Assembly: GCA_910583755.1 (NCBI GenBank)
Contig: CAJTZO010000044.1
Location: forward strand, 1-14,999
Direction of reading: 5' to 3'
DNA length: 14,999 nt
From: an uncultured Clostridia bacterium
Lineage (GTDB): Bacteria; Bacillota; Clostridia; Lachnospirales; Anaerotignaceae
In this document: positions 5,799 through 14,346 of the stretch, one piece after another
How the letters are laid out: each line of letters opens with the position of its first letter
Numbering within the stretch: position 1 is the stretch's first letter
Notes under the pieces: model-generated
What the model was told of the DNA's origin: nothing
Seen by the model: only the letters and a program-made list of their open reading frames with translations
Databases searched by the model: none
Position numbers and translations under genes: made by a program

Positions 5799-8700
5799 TT
5801 ATGGTTTTACTTCCTCATGAGTAAATGTATATCCATTTTGACCATTAAAACCATTTATATTTCTTTCATTTTTATTTTTTTGTCTAGTAGAATAGTGAGC
5901 ATTTCCAGTTTTAATATCTCCAACATGTACATTGTTATTTACTTTATTTATTATAGCAATATCTACCCTAGAACTGCCTCTTGCATTATTTGTAATAAGT
6001 GAGCCACTAAGATAATTTTGTTCTATTTGAATTTCATCAATATAAGGTAAATTTTGTTGATTTAATACTATATATTGTTGCATATCATTAGCTACATCTG
6101 CGTGCGTCCATGAACCAACTTGTTGGGCTGTTCCAGTACCTTGTCTAGTTCTATAATGTCTTCTTGCTAAATCTGTATAGTAATCCATTATTTGATCTTG
6201 TTCTCTTTTTGCTATATAATCACTACCTACTTGATTTAATAAATTTCTATTTGTAACACTATAATATGCTTCAGCTACTCCAATACCTCTTGCACGAGCG
6301 GCATCATATAAAATTTGTTGTTCAGAATTTAACATAGAGCATTTAGCATAACCACTAGGGTCAATCCACAGCAGAGGATTATTCACAACATATACATATA
6401 GATTCAGCCCATCGCCCCTATACACATCTTCCTGTGTAAAGCGTGCTATCACTGGATTGTAGAATCTTGCTCTTAAGTAATACTGTTCTGTTTCTTGGTC
6501 TTGCTGTTCTCCTGCATACTTGAAAACATTTTCTACATTTTCCTGTTGCTCTCTAATATTTCCAAATACATCATACTGATAGCTATTTTCTATTTTCTCA
6601 TCAATGTTCGTTAAATGGGTAATATCCCCATGTTCATTTTGATGATAGTAATATTGCTTGTTGTTTATTTCCTTTTTGACAAGCCCATAGCCTCGAACTT
6701 CTCTGCTTTTTAGTTCCCCATCTTTGTTGGTTTCTGCTGTAATGCTCCAACCATCAAAAATATAATTGTGTGTTTCTCCATTGACTTCCTTTTTGTAGCG
6801 GAATCCCAAAGGGTCATATTTATTTTTAATGATATCGCCATTTTCTGTTATGACTTGTCTTGTTCTGTTGTATATGTCGTATTGATATGTTGTTGTGCCT
6901 TTGCTGCTCGTCTGTTCCAATGTGTTGCCTTGATTATCATATTTATAGAAAATTGTATCATTTTCTTTGTCTATCTGCAACAACTGGTTTTTGTTGTTGT
7001 AGTAATAGTTTTCCTCTTTGCCCTGCAATGTTCTTTTGATTCTGTTTCCCACAGCATCATAATCAAACTGCTCTGTAATTTTTTCATCATGCACAACTGT
7101 TTTAATTTGATTCAAACTATCATAATCATATGTTGTTTTGATACCTTTTTCCATTTTTTGTATCTGATTGCCGTTTTCATCATAAGCATAGGTATTTTGT
7201 GTAATCAGTGTACCATCTTTTTTTGCTGTCATCAGGCTGACAACAGACTGGTCTTTATTATAACTATATTCTGTTGTAATGCCATTTCCATAACATATTT
7301 TTTGAAGTGTGCTGTCATCATTGTAGTAATATTGTGCTGCTTTTTCACCGTCATCTATTACTGTTTGTATTCTTCCTATGTCGTCAAATGTATATGCTGT
7401 ATGTTTTCCAGAAATGTCTTTTTGACAAATCATATTTCCATTTTTATCATAGGCATACTGCAACACTTTTTTGCCGTTTTGCCATTTTTCAATCTGTCTG
7501 CCTTGTTTGTCATACTGATAAGTATACAAAATACCTTTTGATATTGCTTTTTTGAGTGTGCCATCTGTATTATATTCATAGCTTTCTGAAAAATCTGGCT
7601 GTATAAAACGATTTCTACCCTTTGATTGTCTGCTGGCATTTGATACATTGATTAAATTGTCATCTGTATCATAAGTGTATTTTAGTTCATTGCCGTTTCT
7701 ATCTTTTTTATATGCTAAATTTCCAGAAATGTCATATAACATTACTTCTTCCATGCCCTGCTGGTCAATGATTTTTGACAGTTTATTCAGGCTGTTGTAT
7801 TGATATTGTATGGTGTTTCCATTGCCGTCTGTTGTTGCTGTCACATTTCCCGCATAATCATAAGCAAATTTTTCTCTGCTGCCATCTGCTTTGATTGTTT
7901 CTGCTACTCTGCCCCATGCGTCTGTTATGTAGCTTGTTTGGTTTTTGTTGCCGTCTATTGTTTTCATAACATTGTCCAGTGCGTCATATTCATATTGCTG
8001 ACTGCTTTTCTCTGCTGTCAAAACAGCTACACGTCTATTTGCAATGTCATATTGATATTTTATAGCATTTTTTGCACCATTTATCTGCTCTACAACATTG
8101 TCATTTATATCATATTGATATGATTTTTCTGTAATATCCAACGCATTGACAACACTTAACAATCTGTCTTTTTCATCATAAATATATCTTGTACCTTTTT
8201 CTGTATCAAGCTGTTGAGGCAATATCTGCTTTTTGACTTTGCCATTTAGAGTATACTGGATTTTTGTTGTTTCCTTTTCTTTGTTTGTAATAGAAATTGG
8301 TCTGTCAAGCAAATCGTATACTACTTTTTGTGTATTTCCTTCTATATCTGTAATACATACAACATTTTTGCTTTTATCATATACAAAACTGTTTTCTCTT
8401 TTCTTTTTACCATTTTCCAGTGTTGTAGTTTTTATTAAACGGTCTGAATGGTCATACTCCTGCAACACCTTTTTACCATTAGGATAAATGGTTTGTATTA
8501 CATTTCCATTTGGGTCATAGCTATATGATGTCACAGACTTCATTTGTTCTTCTGTACAATAACAATCTTGTTTCTCTATGATTTCTGTTTGTTTTATCAA
8601 TCTATTTGCTTTATCATACTGATACTTTGTGATTTTATATTTTGTATCATTGATTTTTTGATTTTCAGAAATACAGTTGCCTCTTTTATCATAAAAATAC

Positions 8701-11700
8701 TCTACACAAGCTCCTGTAGTATCTGTCGCTTTTGTGAGTTGATTCATGACATTGTATGTATAATAAAACTCATGACAAAACGTAGGTTTTTCTGTTTCTG
8801 TAACATATTCTTTACTTCTTTTTTCTTTTATCAGATTTCCAATTGCGTCATAGTCATAATAGAATACACTATAATATATTTCATTTTCATTTCTGGTTTT
8901 TGGTATCCTTTTTTCTATTAATCTGCCTGCTTTGTCATATTGATAAAGCGTACCATATCTTTGCTCATCTGTTTTACCACTCTGATAACCTTTTGCGTCA
9001 ATTTCTTTTACAACCAAACCAATTTCATTATAAATCAGTTTTTTAACAACAATACCTTTTTCGTCTATTATTGTTGTCAAACGGTTCATGGTATCATAAA
9101 TATATTCTGTTGCTGCACCATCATCTGTTTCAGCATGATAATTTTCTGGCTTAATTTCTTTGATTTTGTTTTTATTGTTGTCATAAAATGACCTTAATAC
9201 ACCACCATCTGGATAAATGATTTTTATTTGATTTCCTACAGCGTCATATTCATAACAAATGCCTTCTCCATCATTACTATTTTTATCATAACAATTCGGA
9301 TTGATTTCTTTCAGCACTCTACCCCAGTTATCCCTTTTTAAAGCAAATACACTACCTTCTGGTGTAATAGTTTTTATCACTCTATCAAAACTGTCATAAA
9401 TATACTCATAATATTTTTGAGGCTTTCCGCTTTGATATTCATTAGGCAAAAACTTTTGAATAGGCTCATCCATTTTATTGTAAAGTGTTCTTGTGATATT
9501 GCCTTCTGGGTCTTCCTCTTTTACTAATTTATCATTATTGTTATAACGATAATTTTCAGTGCAGCCATTGATTGTCTGACTTATTTTTCTTCCCACCTCA
9601 TCATATTCTATTTCTATAGTATGATGTGTATTTATGATTTGTGTAGGTAGGTGATTTTGTTTACTTTGATAAACATATTTTGTAACAAAACCATTTGCGT
9701 CTTTTACTTCTGTAATACGTCCTTTGCTGTCCCTTTGATATGTTGTAACAGCATAATTTTCATTTTGCAGTTGTTCTTTTTGTTTTATGACATTGTTGTT
9801 TTTGTCATATTCTGTAAAAATATTTTGTCCATTTGCTTTGGTATGCTGTATGACAAAACCGTTTTTATTATATTTCCAGCTTTCTTTTGTGCTATCTGGA
9901 TTTTCAAGCAATACCATATTTGCATTTTCATCATAAAGTCGTTTGGTAATATTGCCATTACCATCTTTTATGAATATTTTATTTTCCCATTTGTCATAAT
10001 CATATTCTTCTGTACTGCCGTCTAGTTTTACAATTTTCGTTACAAGCAGTTTATTGTTGTAATAAAATTGCTCACTGGCATCATCAGCACTATAATAAAA
10101 TGTATTGACTTTTTCTTTTTCATTATAAGTAATGAAAATCTCTTGACTTTCATTAAATTTTTGCCATACAACACGTCCAACTTTATCAAATTTATTTTCA
10201 ATATATATTTTGCCGTTAGCATCTGTAATGGTATTCATATATCCATTTTCATCATAAGTATATGTTGTAATGCCATGATTTCTGTCTTCTACACTTGTCA
10301 GAAAATCTCCTTGATAAAAATATTTCATTGTTCTGCCGATATGGTCTGTTATAGAAGCAATTTTATTATCGTAATACTCAAATTTTAATTTTTTTCCACC
10401 TGTTGTTTCAATACTTTCTATTGTTTCTGTACTATCTATATAATGTATAGAAAGTGTATTTTGATTGCTGTCAGAAATAGAAATTAGATTACCATGCTGA
10501 TTATAACTATATTTCATTTTATCGAATGTCAGCATAGTAATAAAACCTGTTTCACTATCTTCTTGTATTTTGTTTCGCAAACTGCCCTCTTTGGTGCTTG
10601 TCCAAACATCACTTTGTTTTTCAAACATTTCAATACTGCTGTCAGGCATTTGTATCATCATAAATCTGTCATTGTGCATCACACGACTGTCAATATTCAT
10701 TGTCCAGCCTTTACCAATACAGCTTGTTCTGTGATTTTTAGAATTATAATATCTTACTATTTCTAAGTCAAAACCAACATCTGGTATGACAATATCAGTA
10801 AATGTTTCTGTTAAGAGTCCTCTTACAGTGTCAACTGGTTCACCGCTTGAAATCGCCTGCACACTGTTCATAATGGAAGATTGTATCAATCTATTTTGTA
10901 TTTGCTGCCAACCATCTTCTGTAATTTCTCCTCCATTTCTGATAGCAACAATACCTGCCTCTCCTGCTGTATCTCCTAGTACATCTAATATATATTTTGC
11001 ACTTTTGCTGTCATATTCCATACCGATTCTATTGGTAATAGAACCTGTAATTTGTGAAGTTGCCAATGCTCCAATATCAATATCTCCTGTGCTAGTCAAT
11101 TCTGATATTGCACTTACTGTTGTATCAATGGCTTGTTTTCCAAGCCATTCCTGTGCTTTTGTCATACCACATGGATTTTGGAGTCCTGTTGTTTTTAATA
11201 ATCCTCCTGTTAAAAGTCCTGTAAATGTTCCACTTTCTCCTGCTCTTAACAACTGTATCCAACCAGAAGAAGAAGACAAATCGTAAATAGGTTCTCCAGA
11301 GAGTATATTACCAATTCCCTGTCCTACTACAGACATACCACCTCCTGTAGCTGCTGCCATAAGTATTTCAGGTGCTGCCAAATAGGCAAGCCCTATTTCA
11401 TTTACAAGTCCTAAACCATATAAAACTGCATCAAAAGCATCCTGATTGCCTCCTAATATAGTATCTCTCAAAGGATTAAAACCACCACTATAATCTCCTT
11501 TTGCAATATTTTGGCTAATAGAATTACTTTCTAATACATTAGAACTTCCTACTACTGCACCTGCTGCTCCAGTTACAATCAGTATTTTGCCAACAACAGC
11601 AGCACCTGCTGCTACACTAGTGCCACCTGTAAATGCTGCACCTGCCACAGCTGCTGCTCCTACTACAACACAAGTAACACCAACTGCAACTGCTTTTAAT

Positions 11701-11726
11701 CCACTCCAGAATTTTTCTTTTTCCAA
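5799..11726 (-). CDS. Giant Rhs/YD-repeat polymorphic toxin with PD-(D/E)XK-like nuclease tip
   Basis: 1,975 residues counted from a TTG at 11726; the frame is open upstream to 11807, with no ATG and only a weak ribosome site. Residues 8-65 are a Gly/Ala/Val-rich hydrophobic segment and about 90-180 a second hydrophobic part; 296-370 match DUF6531 (VPDVGFDLEIVRYYNS-type); about 380-1690 are dozens of YD repeats (YDxxGNxxxxxD), which form the hollow Rhs shell; 1692-1795 are the Rhs-associated core ending NPLLWIDPSG (PxxxxDPxG autocleavage motif). The tip, 1796-1975, contains VD1922-IAI then HVGD1937-I-K1939-TG, the D...(D/E)xK arrangement of PD-(D/E)XK nucleases, so nucleic acid cleavage is likely. 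There is no Sec or LXG signal. Export probably depends on the VgrG part encoded directly upstream, to which it was probably fused. Confidence 0.93.
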   Translation of the reverse strand: MEKEKFWSGLKAVAVGVTCVVVGAAAVAGAAFTGGTSVAAGAAVVGKILIVTGAAGAVVGSSNVLESNSISQNIAKGDYSGGFNPLRDTILGGNQDAFDAVLYGLGLVNEIGLAYLAAPEILMAAATGGGMSVVGQGIGNILSGEPIYDLSSSSGWIQLLRAGESGTFTGLLTGGLLKTTGLQNPCGMTKAQEWLGKQAIDTTVSAISELTSTGDIDIGALATSQITGSITNRIGMEYDSKSAKYILDVLGDTAGEAGIVAIRNGGEITEDGWQQIQNRLIQSSIMNSVQAISSGEPVDTVRGLLTETFTDIVIPDVGFDLEIVRYYNSKNHRTSCIGKGWTMNIDSRVMHNDRFMMIQMPDSSIEMFEKQSDVWTSTKEGSLRNKIQEDSETGFITMLTFDKMKYSYNQHGNLISISDSNQNTLSIHYIDSTETIESIETTGGKKLKFEYYDNKIASITDHIGRTMKYFYQGDFLTSVEDRNHGITTYTYDENGYMNTITDANGKIYIENKFDKVGRVVWQKFNESQEIFITYNEKEKVNTFYYSADDASEQFYYNNKLLVTKIVKLDGSTEEYDYDKWENKIFIKDGNGNITKRLYDENANMVLLENPDSTKESWKYNKNGFVIQHTKANGQNIFTEYDKNNNVIKQKEQLQNENYAVTTYQRDSKGRITEVKDANGFVTKYVYQSKQNHLPTQIINTHHTIEIEYDEVGRKISQTINGCTENYRYNNNDKLVKEEDPEGNITRTLYNKMDEPIQKFLPNEYQSGKPQKYYEYIYDSFDRVIKTITPEGSVFALKRDNWGRVLKEINPNCYDKNSNDGEGICYEYDAVGNQIKIIYPDGGVLRSFYDNNKNKIKEIKPENYHAETDDGAATEYIYDTMNRLTTIIDEKGIVVKKLIYNEIGLVVKEIDAKGYQSGKTDEQRYGTLYQYDKAGRLIEKRIPKTRNENEIYYSVFYYDYDAIGNLIKEKRSKEYVTETEKPTFCHEFYYTYNVMNQLTKATDTTGACVEYFYDKRGNCISENQKINDTKYKITKYQYDKANRLIKQTEIIEKQDCYCTEEQMKSVTSYSYDPNGNVIQTIYPNGKKVLQEYDHSDRLIKTTTLENGKKKRENSFVYDKSKNVVCITDIEGNTQKVVYDLLDRPISITNKEKETTKIQYTLNGKVKKQILPQQLDTEKGTRYIYDEKDRLLSVVNALDITEKSYQYDINDNVVEQINGAKNAIKYQYDIANRRVAVLTAEKSSQQYEYDALDNVMKTIDGNKNQTSYITDAWGRVAETIKADGSREKFAYDYAGNVTATTDGNGNTIQYQYNSLNKLSKIIDQQGMEEVMLYDISGNLAYKKDRNGNELKYTYDTDDNLINVSNASRQSKGRNRFIQPDFSESYEYNTDGTLKKAISKGILYTYQYDKQGRQIEKWQNGKKVLQYAYDKNGNMICQKDISGKHTAYTFDDIGRIQTVIDDGEKAAQYYYNDDSTLQKICYGNGITTEYSYNKDQSVVSLMTAKKDGTLITQNTYAYDENGNQIQKMEKGIKTTYDYDSLNQIKTVVHDEKITEQFDYDAVGNRIKRTLQGKEENYYYNNKNQLLQIDKENDTIFYKYDNQGNTLEQTSSKGTTTYQYDIYNRTRQVITENGDIIKNKYDPLGFRYKKEVNGETHNYIFDGWSITAETNKDGELKSREVRGYGLVKKEINNKQYYYHQNEHGDITHLTNIDEKIENSYQYDVFGNIREQQENVENVFKYAGEQQDQETEQYYLRARFYNPVIARFTQEDVYRGDGLNLYVYVVNNPLLWIDPSGYAKCSMLNSEQQILYDAARARGIGVAEAYYSVTNRNLLNQVGSDYIAKREQDQIMDYYTDLARRHYRTRQGTGTAQQVGSWTHADVANDMQQYIVLNQQNLPYIDEIQIEQNYLSGSLITNNARGSSRVDIAIINKVNNNVHVGDIKTGNAHYSTRQKNKNERNINGFNGQNGYTFTHEEVKP
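6342..6551 (-). repeat. Rhs core direct repeat, copy A (main gene)
   Basis: Codons 1726-1795 of the Rhs frame. It is matched without gaps by the orphan copy at 4686-4895, which makes the pair a ready substrate for homologous tip switching. Confidence 0.92.
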
Positions 11727-13293
11727 TCTTTCTGCTTCTGCTTGTTTTGCTCTTTCTATTTTTTCTATTTCTGCTTGTACTTCCTGTAATTTTTGTGCAT
11801 CTTTGTTCTATTTCTTTAGAGTAATCTTGTGCAGGTGCCTTTTTTTCTGTACCAATTTGCTCTATTTTGACATAAGCACTGTCTGTGACATTCAAATCAT
11901 TTAATTGAATAGTATGATTACCACCTTCTTCTGTTTCAATGATAATATTTTTACCAGCCATAAAACTGATATTTTCTGTTATCATAGGTTCTATGGTAGC
12001 CCAACCGACACCAGATTCGAACTTTTCAGAATGTCCTATTTCCATATCTGTCGCTGCTGTAATGGTAATAGTATCTCCAGAATGAATTGTGATAACACCA
12101 GCACCTGTTAAATTGAATTGATTCCCCTGTGTTTTAAATTCCATATCTTTATGTCCAAGACGCATTTCTTTGCCAAATTCATTTCTCATGTGTTTCTCTC
12201 TGGTATCAGACATTCTGTCTTGTCCTGCTGTGCCTTTTCTTACAGAAGAACAGATAATTGCGTCTTTTTCCATAGCAGTTGGAAAATACAACAATACTGC
12301 ACTTCCTACTTTAGGCATATAATATCCTACTTCATTGTTAATACCTCCAGCATAAGATATAAATTTGTTGTTACTGCCTTTATAAACAAGGTCAATATCT
12401 AAATGAATCCGTATAGTATTTCTTTGTATTTCTTTTATTACTCCGCCAATTCTAGCACCTTTTATATTTTTATTTTCAATAAAGTTTTGACCTGCACCAT
12501 CTTTTGTTGTAATATAGTATTTATGCAGGATTTCTTCCTGCTTTATGTAAGTTTCTATTTTTGTGATAACCAAAGGCTGATATTTGTATTTTAATACCTC
12601 GCAAATATTAAAATACTGATACGTTTCAATTTGATAGCTTATTTTATCCCAATCATTTATACTGGATTGAAAATTAGATACTGTGTCAATATAATCTTCC
12701 AAATTTTTATAACGAACATAGCTTTTTTCTTCTACTTCTGTGATATCGTTATATTCTGGAAGTCCAAAAAACAGTCTTGGATAAAAGGCTTTGTCCTCGC
12801 ATACAATGCCTTTTCCGAAATGCGACGCCAATCGTTTCATAAATTCCCAGTCTGTTTCATTGTATTGTACAATGATATCTTCTATTTCTTTTCCTTTTGT
12901 AATGGTATCAATATATTCAGCCTTTGGGTAATCCCTCATGATTTCATTTAAAATATCTTGATATGTCATACTTAAATCTTGAAAAGAACGATATTTTTTT
13001 ACAATATCAAAATCATAAGTATAAGCGATTGCTTCTAATTCCAAATAGTGTACATGATGGATTACTTTTACTGTCGCAGTATACACATAACCACAAAATA
13101 TTACTTTTTCTCCTTGTGTTACTTGTATATTATCATTGAAATCCATTTCTAAAGCATAGCGTTCCGTTTCTTCTTCTGGTATGATAGCTTTTAAATATAG
13201 CTTGCTATGCTGACTGATTTCACATTTTATATTTAAATCTGTAATATTATGTAGTGGTTTTGTAAATACAATATCAAACTCCTTATATTTCAT
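11617..13293 (-). CDS. VgrG/phage gpD-like spike protein, frame-disrupted at its 3' end
   Basis: ATG at 13293 with GAGGTGG 5-7 nt upstream; an in-frame GTG at 13302 lies inside that ribosome site. It begins 18 nt after the DUF4280 stop, so the two are co-translated. Residues 1 to about 330 look like the gp27/Phage_GPD part, including the family hallmark QYNETDWEFMKRLASHFGKG. Residues about 280-360 fit a gp5-like OB fold (IGGVIKEIQRNTIRIHLDI, then PKVGSAVLLYFP). Residues about 370-480 are a beta-rich spike (RNEFGKEMRLGHKDMEF, TITITAATDMEIG). After codon 497 (CAA at 11805-11803) the frame enters an Arg/Ser/Cys-rich tail that is only the wrong frame of the Rhs linker. The real protein either continues into Rhs by a +1 shift or is now cut short. 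Role: trimeric spike of a contractile injection apparatus, carrying the effector. Confidence 0.88.
   Translation of the reverse strand: MKYKEFDIVFTKPLHNITDLNIKCEISQHSKLYLKAIIPEEETERYALEMDFNDNIQVTQGEKVIFCGYVYTATVKVIHHVHYLELEAIAYTYDFDIVKKYRSFQDLSMTYQDILNEIMRDYPKAEYIDTITKGKEIEDIIVQYNETDWEFMKRLASHFGKGIVCEDKAFYPRLFFGLPEYNDITEVEEKSYVRYKNLEDYIDTVSNFQSSINDWDKISYQIETYQYFNICEVLKYKYQPLVITKIETYIKQEEILHKYYITTKDGAGQNFIENKNIKGARIGGVIKEIQRNTIRIHLDIDLVYKGSNNKFISYAGGINNEVGYYMPKVGSAVLLYFPTAMEKDAIICSSVRKGTAGQDRMSDTREKHMRNEFGKEMRLGHKDMEFKTQGNQFNLTGAGVITIHSGDTITITAATDMEIGHSEKFESGVGWATIEPMITENISFMAGKNIIIETEEGGNHTIQLNDLNVTDSAYVKIEQIGTEKKAPAQDYSKEIEQRCTKITGSTSRNRKNRKSKTSRSRKIGKRKILEWIKSSCSWCYLCCSRSSSCGRCSIYRWH
11800..11810 (-). 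other. Frame-change point joining VgrG to Rhs
   Basis: In the VgrG frame the codons are GAA CAA AGA TGC. Skipping one A gives GAA CAA GAT GCA and continues 25 residues (DAQKLQEVQAEIEKIERAKQ, then AEAER) straight into the Rhs frame. That segment is a charged coiled-coil linker, and the Rhs frame is closed by TAG at 11810-11808 just upstream. The simplest reading is a one-base insertion in an A run of an ancestral fusion. Confidence 0.8.
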
Positions 13294-13311
13294 ATTTTCC
13301 ACCTCTATCCA

Positions 13312-13857
13312 TTAGCTGTATTGTCCATCATCTAATATTGTTACTTTTCCTCCTTTTCTACAAATCAAATAAGATTGATTCAATAATGCTTCTTTTCCAT
13401 CTATCAATACATCTTCTTTTGTTTCCAGCCATGCTGTAAGTGGCATATAAGTGCATACTGTAACAGAACTAGTTGCTCTTTTAATTTGTTCCTCTTTTGC
13501 CTTTTGTTTTTTTCCACCGCCCATGAAACTAATTGAAAAACTTTTTTTCTCATTTTTTGCATTTTCTTGTTCAGCACAAATATTACTATATCCTGCTGTA
13601 CATACTCCCATAGGTGTGACATTTTTTCCAGGAAGGCAATCTAATTTGTTTAGCTGTGCTTTTCCTCTCAAATAAACACCATGACTCATAGGAACAATGA
13701 GCCTTGCTGGTCTGCTTCCATACTCACATATAGTATAAGCACCATGTACTACATAACTTTTCATACTTGCTGCCATAGCATTAATTGCTGTCAAGGCACA
13801 CATTTGTGCCGCTTGCTGTACTGCCTGACCAGCAATACCTCCCATCATGCTTCCCAT
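13312..13857 (-). CDS. DUF4280 PAAR-like spike-tip protein, 5' end rearranged
   Basis: The conserved part starts near MKSYVVHGAYTICEYGS and carries RLIVPMSHGVYLRGKAQLN, CLPGKNVTPMGVCTAG, and a late domain with MPLTAW, VLIDGKEALLN and GGKVTILDDGQ, the pattern of DUF4280 (PAAR-like) proteins. These cap a VgrG trimer and sharpen the spike (family knowledge). A 50-residue charged insertion (ENAKNEKKSFS...GGGKKQKAKEEQ) interrupts the middle. I use the ATG at 13857, which begins MGSMMGGIAGQ; ATGs at 13764 and 13992 are alternatives and none has a good ribosome site. The reading frame runs on to 13992, but those first 45 residues are the antisense of an XRE gene remnant, so the native start was probably lost. 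It is the first gene of the spike operon. Confidence 0.8.
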   Translation of the reverse strand: MGSMMGGIAGQAVQQAAQMCALTAINAMAASMKSYVVHGAYTICEYGSRPARLIVPMSHGVYLRGKAQLNKLDCLPGKNVTPMGVCTAGYSNICAEQENAKNEKKSFSISFMGGGKKQKAKEEQIKRATSSVTVCTYMPLTAWLETKEDVLIDGKEALLNQSYLICRKGGKVTILDDGQYS

Positions 13858-14020
13858 TGCTTGTGCTTTAAATGTTAGTATTGATTTTTTAAAAGGAAAT
13901 ATACAGCATGATGTAGAATATAAATTTATCAGTAGCCTAATTGCCATCAACTCTTTAAATGAAAATAACAAAGAAAAGTTTATTGACTTCATTAATACGA
14001 ATATAAAGTATTTTAAATAG
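13856..14020 (+). pseudogene. 3' remnant of an XRE-family repressor
   Basis: 54 codons read IACALNVSIDFLKGN, then IQHDVEYKFISSLIAINSLN, then a charged tail ending IKYFK-stop. ALNVSIDxLxGN is the classic last helix of an HTH_3 repressor domain. No start or first half of the domain exists; upstream bases belong to DUF4280 on the other strand. The fragment ends with a hairpin at 14020-14049. Confidence 0.7.
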
Positions 14021-14049
14021 TACTATAATTCCTTTTTATAATATAGTAC
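14020..14049 (+). terminator. Hairpin after XRE remnant
   Basis: GTACTATA (14020-14027) pairs with TATAGTAC (14042-14049) directly at the TAG stop, followed by a T-rich stretch. It was probably the terminator of the lost repressor gene. Confidence 0.5.
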
Positions 14050-14103
14050 AACTTTATAAAATAATTTTTTAAAAAAGAATAAGAAGATTAATAAATTTTT
14101 TTA

Positions 14104-14132
14104 TTGCATTAAAAAATTAGATATGCTACAAT
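14104..14132 (+). promoter_or_regulatory. Promoter for antisense RNA
   Basis: TTGCAT (14104-14109), exactly 17 bp, then TACAAT (14127-14132) with an upstream TGC making an extended -10. Transcription would start near 14139 and run toward the 3' end of the toxin gene. Confidence 0.6.
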
Positions 14133-14167
14133 AAAAAAAGAAAAGCACCCACTCCAAAAGTGGATGC
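14133..14167 (-). terminator. Terminator of the toxin mRNA
   Basis: GCACCCACT (14145-14153) pairs with AGTGGATGC (14159-14167) with one G-U. On the minus strand it is followed by TTTTCTTTTTTT, a strong intrinsic terminator. Confidence 0.8.
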
Positions 14168-14235
14168 CTCTAGATAGAATAACTGTCCTTACGGACACCG
14201 CCTATCCTGTAGGTCAGACAGGATAGGCATTTTTA
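14139..14235 (+). ncRNA. Antisense RNA of a type I toxin-antitoxin unit (RatA-like)
   Basis: It is bounded by the extended -10 promoter at 14104-14132 and by an 11-bp GC-rich hairpin (14200-14228) followed by ATTTTT. Within it are stems at 14145-14167 and 14184-14197. The RNA, about 95 nt, is fully complementary to the 3' untranslated part of the 37-aa toxin mRNA and touches its stop codon. This convergent arrangement is that of the TxpA/RatA type in Bacillus (established); its action here, pairing and promoting decay of the toxin mRNA, is inferred. The exact ends are estimates. Confidence 0.6.
14200..14235 (+). terminator. Terminator of the antisense RNA
   Basis: GCCTATCCTGT (14200-14210) and ACAGGATAGGC (14218-14228) form a perfect 11-bp stem followed by ATTTTT on the plus strand. 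The same stem also folds inside the toxin mRNA. Confidence 0.75.
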
Positions 14236-14346
14236 ATGCTTATTTCTCTTATCGAGAAAGGCAAGAAACGCAATGACAAAACCGCCAAAGGTAAATAACA
14301 AAGTTAATATACCTATGAACGTTGAAATAATTTCAAAAGCAGTCAT
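14233..14346 (-). CDS. Holin-like type I toxin peptide (37 aa)
   Basis: ATG at 14346 follows a near-perfect GGAGGTGA ribosome site (14352-14359). The peptide begins MTAFEIIS, has one long hydrophobic helix (FIGILTLLFTFGGFVIAFLA) and ends with the charged LDKRNKH. Size, a single membrane helix and a Lys-rich C-terminus match the 'putative holin-like toxin' (Hol_Tox, TxpA-type) family, which inserts into the cytoplasmic membrane and harms the cell when overproduced. It has its own promoter and terminator and is countered by the convergent antisense RNA. Such units stabilize mobile elements; here it lies between the relaxase end and the Rhs locus. Confidence 0.85.
   Translation of the reverse strand: MTAFEIISTFIGILTLLFTFGGFVIAFLAFLDKRNKH

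Noticed and set aside
6768..7541. Long plus-strand Cys/Ile/Phe-rich frames inside the Rhs gene, including a possible membrane protein
   Set aside because: They are antisense shadows of YD repeats; no ribosome sites, and the same composition recurs along the whole repeat region.
10786..11286. Plus-strand Ser/Pro/Val-rich frame of 166 codons
   Set aside because: Antisense of the well-supported Rhs N-terminal region and without a start signal.
5799..11726. Rhs protein as a WapA-type secreted wall protein or a Tc-toxin C subunit
   Set aside because: No signal peptide or wall-binding repeats, no neighbouring TcA/TcB genes; the gene is instead physically joined to a VgrG frame.
11617..11800. Cys/Ser/Arg-rich C-terminus of the VgrG frame as a metal-binding domain
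   Set aside because: It is the wrong-frame reading of the Rhs linker and hydrophobic N-terminus; the other frame gives a coherent coiled coil and family-typical sequence.
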